Below are positions 25,926-34,329 of a stretch of 37,630 nucleotides of DNA, one piece after another. The notes under the pieces were generated by a model. That model was not told the DNA's origin, made no database searches, and saw only the letters and a program-made list of their open reading frames with translations. Every line of letters starts with the position of its first letter. Positions within the stretch are counted from its first letter, which is position 1. The stretch is taken from contig CALENB010000477.1 of assembly GCA_937910235.1 (NCBI GenBank), positions 1-37,630 of the forward strand, given 5' to 3'. Source of the DNA: an uncultured Myxococcales bacterium (GTDB lineage: Bacteria > Myxococcota_A > UBA9042). Position numbers and translations under genes: made by a program.

Positions 25926-27460
25926 TCCCCGTGGCCGGCGCCGCCTTCAATGAGCGCGAGCGCGGCGCAGAGTTGGGCGGGTAGGTCGGCCCGCGCGCCG
26001 GCAAACAGGCTGCGCAGGTCGAGCCACACGTCCAAATCCCGCGGTCGGGCTAGGACCGCGGGCTCGCCAAGGCGCAGCGCGGTGGCCAGCGCCGCAGCGG
26101 ATCGACCGGGCTGTCGCAGGGTCAGGGCCCACGAGGGCAGCACCGCTCCCGGCTGCGCGCCGCCGCCGACGGTCGCTTCGCTGGGTGCGAGCGCCACATC
26201 CCAGTCGGCGCCTACCGTCAGCCGAACCCGATCGGCGAGACCTTCGCCCAGCTGCAGGAGCGCCGCCTGATCGAGATCCATGGCTTGCCACAGCGGCAGC
26301 TCCGCCGTCGCCCGGCCACGCAGGTGGCTGCGCAGGGTCGCCTCCAAGGCGGCGAGCACCATCCCGTCGACCCGCACAGCGCGGGCCATGGCGTTGGCGC
26401 CGATCTGCCGAAGCCACCGCCGCTTACCCACGATCAGCCCGGCCTGTGGCCCACCGAGCAGCTTGTCGCCCGAAAACGTCACGACATCGGCGCCTGCGGC
26501 CAGCGTCTCGCGCACCGTCGGCTCCGGCTGCAGGCCCCAACGTGTCAGATCGTCAACCACGCCCGAGCCGAGGTCGACGACGAGCGGCACGCCCCGCTCG
26601 TGGGCCAACGCGGCCAGCTCCGCGACCGTCGGGGTGTGCACAAATCCCTCGACACGAAAGTTGGAGCGATGCACCTGCAAGACCACGGCTGCGGGCGTCG
26701 AGGCTGCTTGGGCCAGGGCGGCGTGAGGCTGGGCGGCGTGCGTCTGGGCAGCGTGAGTCTGGGCGGCGACGTGCGCGTCTAGGGCCGTCCCATAGTCACG
26801 CGGCCAGGTGCGGTTGGTCGTGCCGACCTCAACGAGGATCGCGCCAGCGGCGCTCATGACGTCTGGCACACGAAACGAGCCGCCGATCTCGACGAGCTCA
26901 CCGCGTGACACAAACGTCGGCCGCCCAGCGCTGAGCGCGTGCAAAACCAGCATGATCGCGGCGGCGCCGTTGTTGACGACCAGGGCATCTTCGGCGTCGA
27001 ACAACCAGCGCATGGGGTCGCGGAGCAGATCTTGCCGCGAGCCGCGCAGCCCAGTCTCCAGGGACAGCTCCAGGTTGCAGTAGGCCCCCGTCGTCTCGAC
27101 CACTCGGGCCAGCGCCGCGTCCGAGAGCGGCGCGCGACCGGCGTTGGTGTGCACCAGCACGCCGAGACCATTGAGCACACGTCGGAGGATCGGGCCGCGC
27201 AGCTGGGCCACCGCGCGGGCCAGCGCCGTGTCGACGTGCGCTAGCAGAGACGCCGCGTCGGTGATCTGACCTGAATCCACGGCCGCACGTGCCTGCGCGA
27301 TCACGTCGCGGCACATCGCCGTGCGGGTCGCGTCGCTCGTCGCGACGGGCTGCCAGCAGGCACGCTGCTTGAGGTGATCGATCGCGGGCAGGTGGCGTAG
27401 CAGGGACCTATCGACTTGCACGGGCGACTCCAACCGGGACCAACGCCGCAGCCCCAGCAT
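25922..27460 (-). CDS. selA: L-seryl-tRNA(Sec) selenium transferase
   Basis: 512 residues (E. coli SelA is 463). ATG 27460 is chosen because further upstream in-frame starts run into the divergent ABC gene; the ribosome site is weak. The PLP-dependent enzyme turns seryl-tRNA(Sec) into selenocysteinyl-tRNA(Sec) using selenophosphate. Visible family blocks are 'RRVLNGLGVLVHTNAGRAPL', 'YCNLELSLETGLRGSR', 'VVNNGAAAIMLVL', 'EIGGSFRVPDVM', 'VEVGTTNRT', 'SNFRVEGF' and the PLP-lysine motif FSGDKLLGGPQAG (Lys333). An Ala/Gln/His/Thr repeat insert (about 231-254) is unusual. Its presence implies that the genome encodes selenoproteins, but selB, selC and selD are not in this window. Confidence 0.93.
   Translation of the reverse strand: MLGLRRWSRLESPVQVDRSLLRHLPAIDHLKQRACWQPVATSDATRTAMCRDVIAQARAAVDSGQITDAASLLAHVDTALARAVAQLRGPILRRVLNGLGVLVHTNAGRAPLSDAALARVVETTGAYCNLELSLETGLRGSRQDLLRDPMRWLFDAEDALVVNNGAAAIMLVLHALSAGRPTFVSRGELVEIGGSFRVPDVMSAAGAILVEVGTTNRTWPRDYGTALDAHVAAQTHAAQTHAAQPHAALAQAASTPAAVVLQVHRSNFRVEGFVHTPTVAELAALAHERGVPLVVDLGSGVVDDLTRWGLQPEPTVRETLAAGADVVTFSGDKLLGGPQAGLIVGKRRWLRQIGANAMARAVRVDGMVLAALEATLRSHLRGRATAELPLWQAMDLDQAALLQLGEGLADRVRLTVGADWDVALAPSEATVGGGAQPGAVLPSWALTLRQPGRSAAALATALRLGEPAVLARPRDLDVWLDLRSLFAGARADLPAQLCAALALIEGGAGHGD
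26716..26775 (-). repeat. 15-bp tandem repeat inside selA
   Basis: Three good copies and one degenerate copy of a 15-bp unit (GGGCGGCGTGCGTCT on the plus strand) occur head to tail. In the selA frame they encode the pentapeptide Q-[TP]-H-A-A. The repeat length preserves the frame, and the insert lies in a probable surface loop between the 'TTNRT' block and the following strand. Confidence 0.75.
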
Positions 27461-27469
27461 CGGGACTTC

Positions 27470-27516
27470 GGCGCCACAGGTCTTGACTCTGGCGCCGCAG
27501 CGGACAAGTTGGCGCC
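27470..27516. promoter_or_regulatory. Three evenly spaced GGCGCC palindromes between selA and the ABC exporter gene
   Basis: GGCGCC occurs at 27470-27475, 27491-27496 and 27511-27516, i.e. at intervals of 21 and 20 bp (about two helical turns), filling the 56-bp divergent gap. The first two sites form a larger inverted repeat (GGCGCCA ... TGGCGCC). A TTGACT at 27483-27488 could be a -35 element but has no good -10. The phasing hints at an operator array; this is inference. Confidence 0.35.
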
Positions 27517-29424
27517 ATGGCCAGTCCCGCTGCTCCCCACACCATGCCCCGCTCACCGCGCAGCGCAACCGTCGGCCCGCTACCACCTGCGCCGCCCGGC
27601 CCGACACTCGTGGCGCGCTTCATCCAGCGCTACGCCCGTCGCTACGCCGGCGTCTACGTATTGGGCGTCGCCTTTCTGCTCGCGACCAACGGCCTGACCG
27701 TCCTCATCCCGCGGCTGATCAAGACGGTCTTCGACAACCTCGCTGAAGGCTCCAGTGAAGTCGACATCTACGCCCGGTACATCGGCGTCGCAGCGCTCGG
27801 GGTCATCGTCGTGCGCACGCTGTCACGTGTGCTGTTTTTCAATCCAGGCCGCACCATTGAGTACCGTGTTCGCAACGACATGCTGGCGACGCTGCTCTCC
27901 ATGTCGACGACTTTTTTTCACCGTGCGGGCGTTGGCGATCTGGTCAGCCGCGCGATCAACGACGCGACTTTTGTGCGCGCGATCGTTGGTTTTGCAGTGC
28001 TCAACCTGCTCAATCTCTGCATCGCCAGCGCTACCGCGATCTGGCAGATGCTGCTGATCGATCCGTGGCTCACGCTGTGGTGCACCCTGCCCTTGGCCGC
28101 GTCGACGTGGTTGATGCGCGTCAGCATCAAGTGGATGTACGGCCGGATGAAGGCGGCGCAGGCGGAGTTGGGGCAGCTCAGCGTCCATATCCTGGAGTCG
28201 TATGGCGGCGTGGCCGTCATCCAGGGCGGCGCCGCGACGGACGCTTTTGTGCGGCGTTTTGACGGTTTTAACGACCGCTACACCGAGCTCAATCTGCAGG
28301 TGGCGGCGGTGCGGTGCTTTGTGATGCCCGTCGCCCGCGCCATCGGCAGCGTCTGCATCTTCTTGCTGCTGCTCATCGGCGGCCAACGCACGATCGAGGG
28401 GGAGCTGAGCGTCGGCGACCTCGCGGCGTACGCGAGCTTCGTCAGCATGCTGGTCGCCGCGCTCGCCATGTCGGGCTGGCTGCTCAACTCCCTGCAACGC
28501 GGCTACGTCTCCTTGCAGCGGGTGTGGCAGGTGTTGGATCTTGAGACCGATCGTCCGCAGGGCGACGAAGCGCTGCCTGTCCGCGGCGGTGGTCTGAGCG
28601 TTGAGGTGTCGGGGCTGAGCTGGCGTTTCGGTGACGCGGAGCTAGCGCTGCACGACCTCTCGTTTTCGCTACCGGCGGGCCAAGTTCTCGGCGTCTACGG
28701 TCCCGTTGGCAGCGGTAAATCGACGCTCGTGAACCTGCTCAGTGGGCTGTTCGCGCCGCCACCGGGCACGATCGCGCTCGACGGGGTGGACCTCCGCAGC
28801 ATCGACGCCGACAGCCTGCGGCGCGACGTGGCGGTGGTGCCCCAGGAGAGCTTTCTGTTCTCACGCAGCCTGCGCGACAACATTGGCTACGTGGATCCGG
28901 TCGACGACATCGATGACGCCCGGGTGCACGCCGCGGCCATCGCGGCGGCGCTAACGGAGGACATCGAGCGGCTCGATGACGGCCTGGACACCGTGGTCGG
29001 CGAACGCGGGTTGATGCTGTCGGGCGGGCAACGTCAGCGCGCCCAGATCGCGCGCGCGCTCTACGCCGGGGCGCGACTGCTGATCCTGGACGACGTGCTC
29101 AGCGCCGTGGACCACGACACCGAAGCGCAGCTGCTGGCCGCCTTGCGAGCTGAGATCACGGGGACATCTGGGCGAGGCGGTGGCTGCTCTGCGATCATCA
29201 TCAGCAGCCGCTTGAGTGCGCTGGCCGGCTGTGACGAGATCCTGGTCTTGGACCAAGGTGGCATCGTCGAGCGCGGCGATCACGCCACCTTGGCGGCATC
29301 TGGCGGGCTGTATGCGCAAGCGTGGGCCGTGCAGCGCGATGATGACGACGCTGGCGACGGCGACGACGACGACGACGACAACGACCGCGTGGCCAACGCA
29401 GCGCCGCGCGCGGGGGACTCATGA
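27517..29424 (+). CDS. ABC exporter half-transporter (MsbA/type IV) with non-canonical ATPase site
   Basis: 635 residues. The ATG at 27517 or 27544 could be used; neither has a strong ribosome site. A six-helix transmembrane domain (about 35-325) is fused to a nucleotide-binding domain. The latter has Walker A GPVGSGKS (395-402), Q-loop VVPQESF (Gln443), signature LSGGQRQR (501-508) and Walker B LLILDD (521-526). The catalytic Glu after Walker B is Asp526 ('LDDVLSAVD'), and the H-loop His is Ser564 ('IISSRLSA'). Such replacements are typical of the degenerate half of heterodimeric exporters, yet no partner gene lies nearby. An Asp-rich tail (about 608-622) comes from GAC repeats. The substrate is unknown. 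It is followed by a coupled methyltransferase-like gene (ATGA overlap). Confidence 0.9.
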   Translation: MASPAAPHTMPRSPRSATVGPLPPAPPGPTLVARFIQRYARRYAGVYVLGVAFLLATNGLTVLIPRLIKTVFDNLAEGSSEVDIYARYIGVAALGVIVVRTLSRVLFFNPGRTIEYRVRNDMLATLLSMSTTFFHRAGVGDLVSRAINDATFVRAIVGFAVLNLLNLCIASATAIWQMLLIDPWLTLWCTLPLAASTWLMRVSIKWMYGRMKAAQAELGQLSVHILESYGGVAVIQGGAATDAFVRRFDGFNDRYTELNLQVAAVRCFVMPVARAIGSVCIFLLLLIGGQRTIEGELSVGDLAAYASFVSMLVAALAMSGWLLNSLQRGYVSLQRVWQVLDLETDRPQGDEALPVRGGGLSVEVSGLSWRFGDAELALHDLSFSLPAGQVLGVYGPVGSGKSTLVNLLSGLFAPPPGTIALDGVDLRSIDADSLRRDVAVVPQESFLFSRSLRDNIGYVDPVDDIDDARVHAAAIAAALTEDIERLDDGLDTVVGERGLMLSGGQRQRAQIARALYAGARLLILDDVLSAVDHDTEAQLLAALRAEITGTSGRGGGCSAIIISSRLSALAGCDEILVLDQGGIVERGDHATLAASGGLYAQAWAVQRDDDDAGDGDDDDDDNDRVANAAPRAGDS

Positions 29425-30131
29425 GCCAACTTGGCAAATCGATGCGAGCCGGCCTACTCGAAGCGGCGAAGGGCGCGCTGCGGGTGGCGGACTATGAACG
29501 CCACATGGCCGAGCACCCCGTGGCGAGCCAGGCCGCGGGATTGGCGTTGCTGCGAGCGCATGGCGACCTGCAAGCGCGGGGTTGGTTTCGTAGCTTCGTC
29601 ACGCGGCGCCCCATCGACGCGGACGGCGCGCCGCTACCCTGGTTCACCTACGGGGCGATCAACTTCCTGCAGCGCCGCGTGCGCTCGGAGTGGCGCGTGT
29701 TCGAGTACGGCAGCGGCCACTCGACGCTCTGGTGGGCGCACCGAGTCAGCGAGGTCGTCGCCGCGGAGCACCACCCCGGCTGGGCGAAAGAGATGAGCGA
29801 CAAGGCGCCCGCGAACGCCCGCATCGTGCACCGCCCGTTGAGCGAGGGCACGGCCTACCCCGACGCGCCGAACCTGGAAGGCGGCGGGTTCGACGTCATC
29901 GTCATCGACGGCCGCGAGCGCGTCTGGTGCGCCGAGCGTTGCTTGAGCGCGTTGAAACCGAGCGGGATCATCGTGTGGGATAACAGCGAGCGGGAACGCT
30001 ACGTCCCTGGCCTCACGGCCCTCGCCGCGGCGGATTTTCGCAGCGTCGAGTTCGACGGCATGGGGCCGATCAACACGTACGGCTGGCGGACCACGATCCT
30101 CTACCGCGATGACAACGTGCTCGGCCTGTAG
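29421..30131 (+). CDS. SAM-dependent methyltransferase-like protein
   Basis: 236 residues. It starts in an ATGA overlap with the ABC exporter stop, so the two are probably co-translated. A Rossmann-type core is visible: motif I FEYGSGHST (94-102), 'EVVAAEHHPGWAKEM' after strand 2, and 'FDVIVIDGRER' followed by 'LKPSGIIVWDN' for strands 4 and 5. The N-terminal about 70 residues are helical and not recognised. The acceptor is unknown. Pairing with an exporter suggests modification of an exported lipid, glycan or small molecule, but that is inference from context. Confidence 0.78.
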   Translation: MSQLGKSMRAGLLEAAKGALRVADYERHMAEHPVASQAAGLALLRAHGDLQARGWFRSFVTRRPIDADGAPLPWFTYGAINFLQRRVRSEWRVFEYGSGHSTLWWAHRVSEVVAAEHHPGWAKEMSDKAPANARIVHRPLSEGTAYPDAPNLEGGGFDVIVIDGRERVWCAERCLSALKPSGIIVWDNSERERYVPGLTALAAADFRSVEFDGMGPINTYGWRTTILYRDDNVLGL

Positions 30132-30188
30132 CCCGCCCGCATCAGCAGACCGTCGCCACAGCGGTGGCCACAGACCCGGAGTCGCGCC

Positions 30189-30617
30189 ATGTCAGACCGA
30201 ACCGACCGCCTGTCGCACACGTGGGTTACACCCCGCAGTCCCGCCACCGTGCTGGTGCTGTGCGTCGTGACGTGCGGCCTGTACCAGCTGTTTTGGTACC
30301 ACCACATCTACGAGGAGACGGTGGCGGTCGCAGGCGAAACGCCGACGGGCAACGGCTACTGGCTCGACCTGCTGCTGACGGTCATCACCTGCGGCGTGTA
30401 CGGCGTCTTCGTCGACTATAAGCTCTGCAACCTGCTCAACGGGGTGCTGCAGGAGCTGGGCCATCGCGTCGACAAGAACGAGAGCACGGTGGTCGTGGTG
30501 CTCGATGTCTCCGCCTACCTGACCGGCTGGATGGCCAACTTGGTGACGACGGCGCTCGCCCAAGATCAGCTCAACAAGATCCTCAGCGGACCCCTGGTGC
30601 AGCCGGCGCCGCGGTAG
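30189..30617 (+). CDS. DUF4234-like small membrane protein
   Basis: 142 residues; GGAG 7-8 nt before ATG 30189. Two similar hydrophobic segments each carry the pattern 'VTCGLYQLFWYHHIYEE' or 'ITCGVYGVFVDYKLCN', the repeated T-C-G-[LV]-Y signature of DUF4234 integral membrane proteins. A third weakly hydrophobic segment lies near residues 100-120. The function of the family is unknown. Its 3' end overlaps the convergent peroxiredoxin-like gene by 35 bp. Confidence 0.75.
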   Translation: MSDRTDRLSHTWVTPRSPATVLVLCVVTCGLYQLFWYHHIYEETVAVAGETPTGNGYWLDLLLTVITCGVYGVFVDYKLCNLLNGVLQELGHRVDKNESTVVVVLDVSAYLTGWMANLVTTALAQDQLNKILSGPLVQPAPR

Positions 30618-31581
30618 GCGCGACCGCCTCTGCTGCCGTCCCGGCGGGCTTTTCGGCGAGTTTGTCCCCAGGGTTACCCGGTGTCGCCGTCGGCGGCGCC
30701 GCGCGTGCGCGAACCGCAGCGAGCAGCTCCGCTGGCTCGGCGCGACGGCGATAGTCTGCGTCGAGGAAGGCGTACCGAATCCGACCATCGGGATGTATGA
30801 CATACGCCGCGGCGAGGGGCAGCTCGCCCTTGTCGGTGCCGCCCCAGGCTTTCAGGTCGAACGCCTTGTCATAGCGCGCTTTGAGCTCTGGCGGCAGCTG
30901 GTAGACGAGCCCATACGACCGCGCGACCTTGAGTCCGGCGTCGCTCAGCACCACCATGGGCAGCTTGTGTTTCTGCACCGTGCTCAGCGATTTGTCCGGT
31001 GTATCCGGGCTGACAGCGACGAGCGTCGCGCCCACCTTGGCCAACTCGGGCACCAGCTTAGCGTAGCGACGCAGCGTGATGTTGCAGTACGGACACCAGC
31101 CGCCGCGGTACCACGTCAGCACGACGGGCCCCTTCTTCAGTAGATCAGACAGCTTCACCAGCTTGCCGGTCGCGTCTGGCAGCGTGAAATCGGGGGCGAC
31201 ATCATCGATGTTCTTGGCGTCGCGCAGCATGGTGCCGGCGCCGAGCGCTGCGATCGCCTTGTCGGTGACCGCCTGCGATTCTTTCGGCGCCCGGGCCCGA
31301 TACGCGGCCAGCTTCGCGCGCAGCTCGGCGGCGAGAGAGTCGGCCGGCACAGGCGGCGACCTCGGGTCGACGTCGGGCGAAGGCGGTACCGGGGGTGCGT
31401 CGGGGATTCTAGCGGCCTCCACCGGGTCGACGGTGGGCTTCGCGGTGGCGGCGCCCGCAGCCGGGCCTGCAGGGGCAGCGGCCTTGGTTACGGCCGCGGC
31501 GCTGGGCGATGTTGTCGTCTTGTCGCCGCAAGCGAAGCCGCAGGTCGTGGCCAGCAGCAGGATGGGAACGTGCAATCGCAT
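30583..31581 (-). CDS. Peroxiredoxin-like (AhpC/TSA) lipoprotein with WCPYC motif
   Basis: 332 residues. ATG 31581 has GGAG 5 nt upstream and begins a signal peptide ending in a lipobox-like GFAC (Cys18); the in-frame start at 31650 would hide this. An Ala/Pro-rich linker (about 20-80) is followed by a helical segment and the redoxin domain (about 128-290): 'APDFTLPDATGK' and 'LTWYRGGWCPYC' with Cys163 and Cys166. Unlike classic peroxiredoxins (PxxxTxxC), this CxxC form belongs to the peroxiredoxin-like group with WCPYC. A thiol peroxidase or reductase role on the outer side of the inner membrane or in the periplasm is likely. The C-terminal about 40 residues are again Ala/Pro-rich. It diverges from the AlkC gene. 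Confidence 0.87.
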   Translation of the reverse strand: MRLHVPILLLATTCGFACGDKTTTSPSAAAVTKAAAPAGPAAGAATAKPTVDPVEAARIPDAPPVPPSPDVDPRSPPVPADSLAAELRAKLAAYRARAPKESQAVTDKAIAALGAGTMLRDAKNIDDVAPDFTLPDATGKLVKLSDLLKKGPVVLTWYRGGWCPYCNITLRRYAKLVPELAKVGATLVAVSPDTPDKSLSTVQKHKLPMVVLSDAGLKVARSYGLVYQLPPELKARYDKAFDLKAWGGTDKGELPLAAAYVIHPDGRIRYAFLDADYRRRAEPAELLAAVRARAAPPTATPGNPGDKLAEKPAGTAAEAVAPTAAPAAPGVR

Positions 31582-31685
31582 GGTGTCTCCAAAGGTCGGT
31601 CGCGCGGGCGAGTCGACCGTCGTGGTCCGCAAACAGGTCCCCGATCGCATAGCACATCGGCGGCCCGGCAGGCACCCTCGCGCAC

Positions 31686-32786
31686 ATGACAGAATCGACC
31701 CAGTTCAAGCACAAGATCTCCGCCCAGACCATCGCCGCGCTGGCGCCCCGCTTCGCCGAGCTGCTGCCTGGGTTCGACGCCGACGCCTTTCGCACACACG
31801 CCCTCGACGGCCTGGAGACGCTGGCGCTCAAGGCCCGCCTCAAGCAGGTCGCTCGCGCAGCGCGTGGCGCATGGTCGGGCCCGCTGACCGAGCTGATCGA
31901 GGCCCTGCCCGAGATCGCCGCTCAGTCCCCCGCGCTGACCGGCTTCGCGGCGTGGCCGCTGCTGCAGGTGATCGAAGACCACGGCCTCCCTGCGCGGGAC
32001 GCGAGCCTCGCCGCGATGCGCGCGCTGACGGCGCGTTGGTCCGCGGAGTTCGCGATTCGGCCATTTTTGCGGGCTGATCCGGTGGGGACCCTCGCCGTCC
32101 TGCAGCGCTGGGCGACGGATCCTGACGCGCACCTGCGGCGCTTGGTCAGCGAGGGATCGCGGCCTCGACTGCCATGGGGCGGCCGCCTGGCACGCTTCGA
32201 CGCCGACCCCAACCACACCCTCCCCTTGCTTGAACAGCTGCGATCCGATCCGTCGTTATACGTGCGACGATCCGTGGCCAATCATCTGGGCGACCTCGCC
32301 AAGACGCATCCCGATCGCGTCGTTGCAGTGCTGAGCCGCTGGCAGCGCGAAGTCCCGGGCCCGGAGACGACATGGCTGGTGCGTCACGCCGCGCGGTCAC
32401 TCATCAAACAAGGCCATCGCGGCGCCCTGACGCTGCGTGGGTTTGAACCACCCGCCATCGTGGTCGACGCGTTCGCTGCGAACCCGGCCGTGCTGCGGTT
32501 TGGCGGCCAGCTGCAGCTTCACGCCACGCTGCGGTCGACGGCGCCTAACGCCCAGCGGTGGGCGGTCGATTTTGTGGTCCATCACGTCAAAGCGAAAGGC
32601 GATCGGGCGCCGAAAGTGTTCAAGTGGCGCGAGGTCCGGGCTGCGCCGGGAGCGGTCGTCCAGCTCAAAAAAAACCACGCCATTCGGCCGATCACGACGC
32701 GTCGGTACTACCCCGGACTGCACCGGGTGGAGCTGCAGGTCAACGGCGTGGTGCTCGCGGGCGCCGACTTCACGCTCGTGATGTGA
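31686..32786 (+). CDS. AlkC-type DNA alkylation repair protein
   Basis: 366 residues from ATG 31686. The helical HEAT-like part carries the conserved AlkC/COG4335 block 'RLVSEGSRPRLPWGGRL' (about 157-173) and the following 'SLYVRRSVANHLGDLAK' and 'HAARSLIKQGH' repeats. These line a DNA-binding groove in AlkC/AlkD-type glycosylases that excise N3- or N7-alkylated purines without base flipping. The last about 110 residues are beta-rich ('QLQLHATLRST', 'VDFVVHHVKAKG'), matching the Ig-like C-terminal extension found in some AlkC proteins. No adaptive-response genes lie nearby, and regulation is not visible. Confidence 0.85.
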   Translation: MTESTQFKHKISAQTIAALAPRFAELLPGFDADAFRTHALDGLETLALKARLKQVARAARGAWSGPLTELIEALPEIAAQSPALTGFAAWPLLQVIEDHGLPARDASLAAMRALTARWSAEFAIRPFLRADPVGTLAVLQRWATDPDAHLRRLVSEGSRPRLPWGGRLARFDADPNHTLPLLEQLRSDPSLYVRRSVANHLGDLAKTHPDRVVAVLSRWQREVPGPETTWLVRHAARSLIKQGHRGALTLRGFEPPAIVVDAFAANPAVLRFGGQLQLHATLRSTAPNAQRWAVDFVVHHVKAKGDRAPKVFKWREVRAAPGAVVQLKKNHAIRPITTRRYYPGLHRVELQVNGVVLAGADFTLVM

Positions 32787-32811
32787 GCGCTGCGGTCAGG
32801 GCGACACGGCG

Positions 32812-34329
32812 CTATGACAAGGTCAGCTTAAAGCGCTGCCGCCGCGCCCGATACACCTCCAGGTCCACCTGCAAGCCCGCTGCGCCGGCCACCGCGATCG
32901 CGTCGGCGATGGCGACGGGCAGCGTCTGCGGCAAGCGCGGATCGACCACCGAGGGCAGCAGGTACTTCGGACCAAACGTGTGCGGTACACCAGCATCCCC
33001 CGAGCCCACAGCCCGCGCCAACGCGGCGAGGCCCGTCGCTGCGGCGCACAGAGCCGCCATGGGCAAGTGGGTGGCGCGACAGTCGAGCAGCGCCCGCAAC
33101 AGGTGCGGAAACACCAAGAGCGTCGTCGCGTGGTTGCAGTGGGTACCCGAGCTGGTCGCCATGATCACGTCGTTGCGGGTGCGCATCGCGTCGGGCCACG
33201 ACATCTCTGGTTCGGGCACGCCCAGGCACACGACGACCGGCTGGGGCGCCATGGTGCGCAGCTCGGCCGTGGACAGGGGGGCGGCGGCGCCACAGCCGAC
33301 GTAGACGTCAGCGCCGGCGATAGCCTCGGCCCGCGTCGCAGGACACGGTGACGCGGCGAGGTCGAGAAACCAGGTCCGCAGCGATCGACCCGGGTGCATG
33401 GGCCCATCGCGGTCGATCACGACGAGGTGACTGTGGTCGACCTTCAGGGCGCGCAGCAGCTGGCCAACTCCGACGGCGGCAGGCCCAGCGCCCGAGATGA
33501 CGATGCGCGCGCTGTGCAGCGGTTTTCGCGCCAGCAGCAGGCCGTTGAGCAGCGCCGCGACGGCCACGACCCCGACGCAGTGCTGCTCGTCGTGGACGAT
33601 GGGGATCTGCATGCGTCGGGTGCAGGCGTCGACGACGGCGAGACTCGCGGGCGAGACGAGATGCTCCAGCGCTAACGCACCAAACGTCGGCTCCACCGCG
33701 CACAGCAGATCGACCAGCCGGGTCGGATCGAGCTCGGCGAGCTCGAGATCAAAAGCATCCAGCCCTGCGAAACGCTTGAGCAACACGACCTTTCCCTCAA
33801 GCAGGGGCTTGACGGACTCCGGGCCGAGGGCGCCTTTACCCAAGACGCTGGTGCCGTTGCTCACCACACCGACCAGCCGACCGCGCGCGGTGTACTCCCA
33901 CACGGCGTGCGGGTCTCGGTGGATGGCCACGCAGGGGGCGATGGCGCCAGGCGCATACGCCACCGCGATGTCGGCGATGGTGCCGACCGTGCGGGTTGGC
34001 TGCACCTCGATCTTTCCGGGCTTGCCGAGGGCGTGGTAGCGCAGCGCCCACTCCCTGAGCATGCGTCGACGCACCTGAGCGCTGGGGTCGTCCTCGCCCT
34101 GTGGACCCAGAGAATGGGCGCGTTCGGCGAGTTGTACCCGCGCGATCATGCTGCTGCCGAGGCGCTCCATGATCGCGATGGCGGCCGCGTCGCCGCGATG
34201 CACATGCTGCAGAAATGACCGCGCCGCCAGCTGCACCAGCTTGCACTCGGTCAGCGCGCGCACCGTGGAGAGGCGCCGCTTAGCGTTGAACAGGGCCATC
34301 TCGCCGACGATCCCGCCTGTCGTGATCAA
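32812..34329 (-). CDS. Malic-enzyme-like domain with the 3' half of a cNMP-binding domain (downstream part of a frameshifted gene)
   Basis: The frame is open from about 34329 (TTG, inside the stop of the upstream fragment) to TGA at 32812, 505 residues. The first about 55 residues complete a cyclic-nucleotide-binding domain ('GGIVGEMALF...RRLSTVRA'). The rest follows NAD(P) malic enzymes of the MaeB type: 'ALRYHALGKPGKIEV', 'AYAPGAIAPC', 'SNGTSVLGKGALGPESVKP', 'EGKVVLLKRFAG', 'VEPTFGALALEHL', 'IPIVHDEQHC' and the nucleotide fold 'ISGAGPAAVGVGQLL'. Several normally fixed residues differ: LEDI reads LEHL, HDDQHGT reads HDEQHCV, ANPEPE reads GVPEPE, and the Asn pair before 'xLxFP' reads Thr-Thr. 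Malate oxidation is therefore doubtful. See the upstream fragment for the frameshift. Confidence 0.75.
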   Translation of the reverse strand: MITTGGIVGEMALFNAKRRLSTVRALTECKLVQLAARSFLQHVHRGDAAAIAIMERLGSSMIARVQLAERAHSLGPQGEDDPSAQVRRRMLREWALRYHALGKPGKIEVQPTRTVGTIADIAVAYAPGAIAPCVAIHRDPHAVWEYTARGRLVGVVSNGTSVLGKGALGPESVKPLLEGKVVLLKRFAGLDAFDLELAELDPTRLVDLLCAVEPTFGALALEHLVSPASLAVVDACTRRMQIPIVHDEQHCVGVVAVAALLNGLLLARKPLHSARIVISGAGPAAVGVGQLLRALKVDHSHLVVIDRDGPMHPGRSLRTWFLDLAASPCPATRAEAIAGADVYVGCGAAAPLSTAELRTMAPQPVVVCLGVPEPEMSWPDAMRTRNDVIMATSSGTHCNHATTLLVFPHLLRALLDCRATHLPMAALCAAATGLAALARAVGSGDAGVPHTFGPKYLLPSVVDPRLPQTLPVAIADAIAVAGAAGLQVDLEVYRARRQRFKLTLS

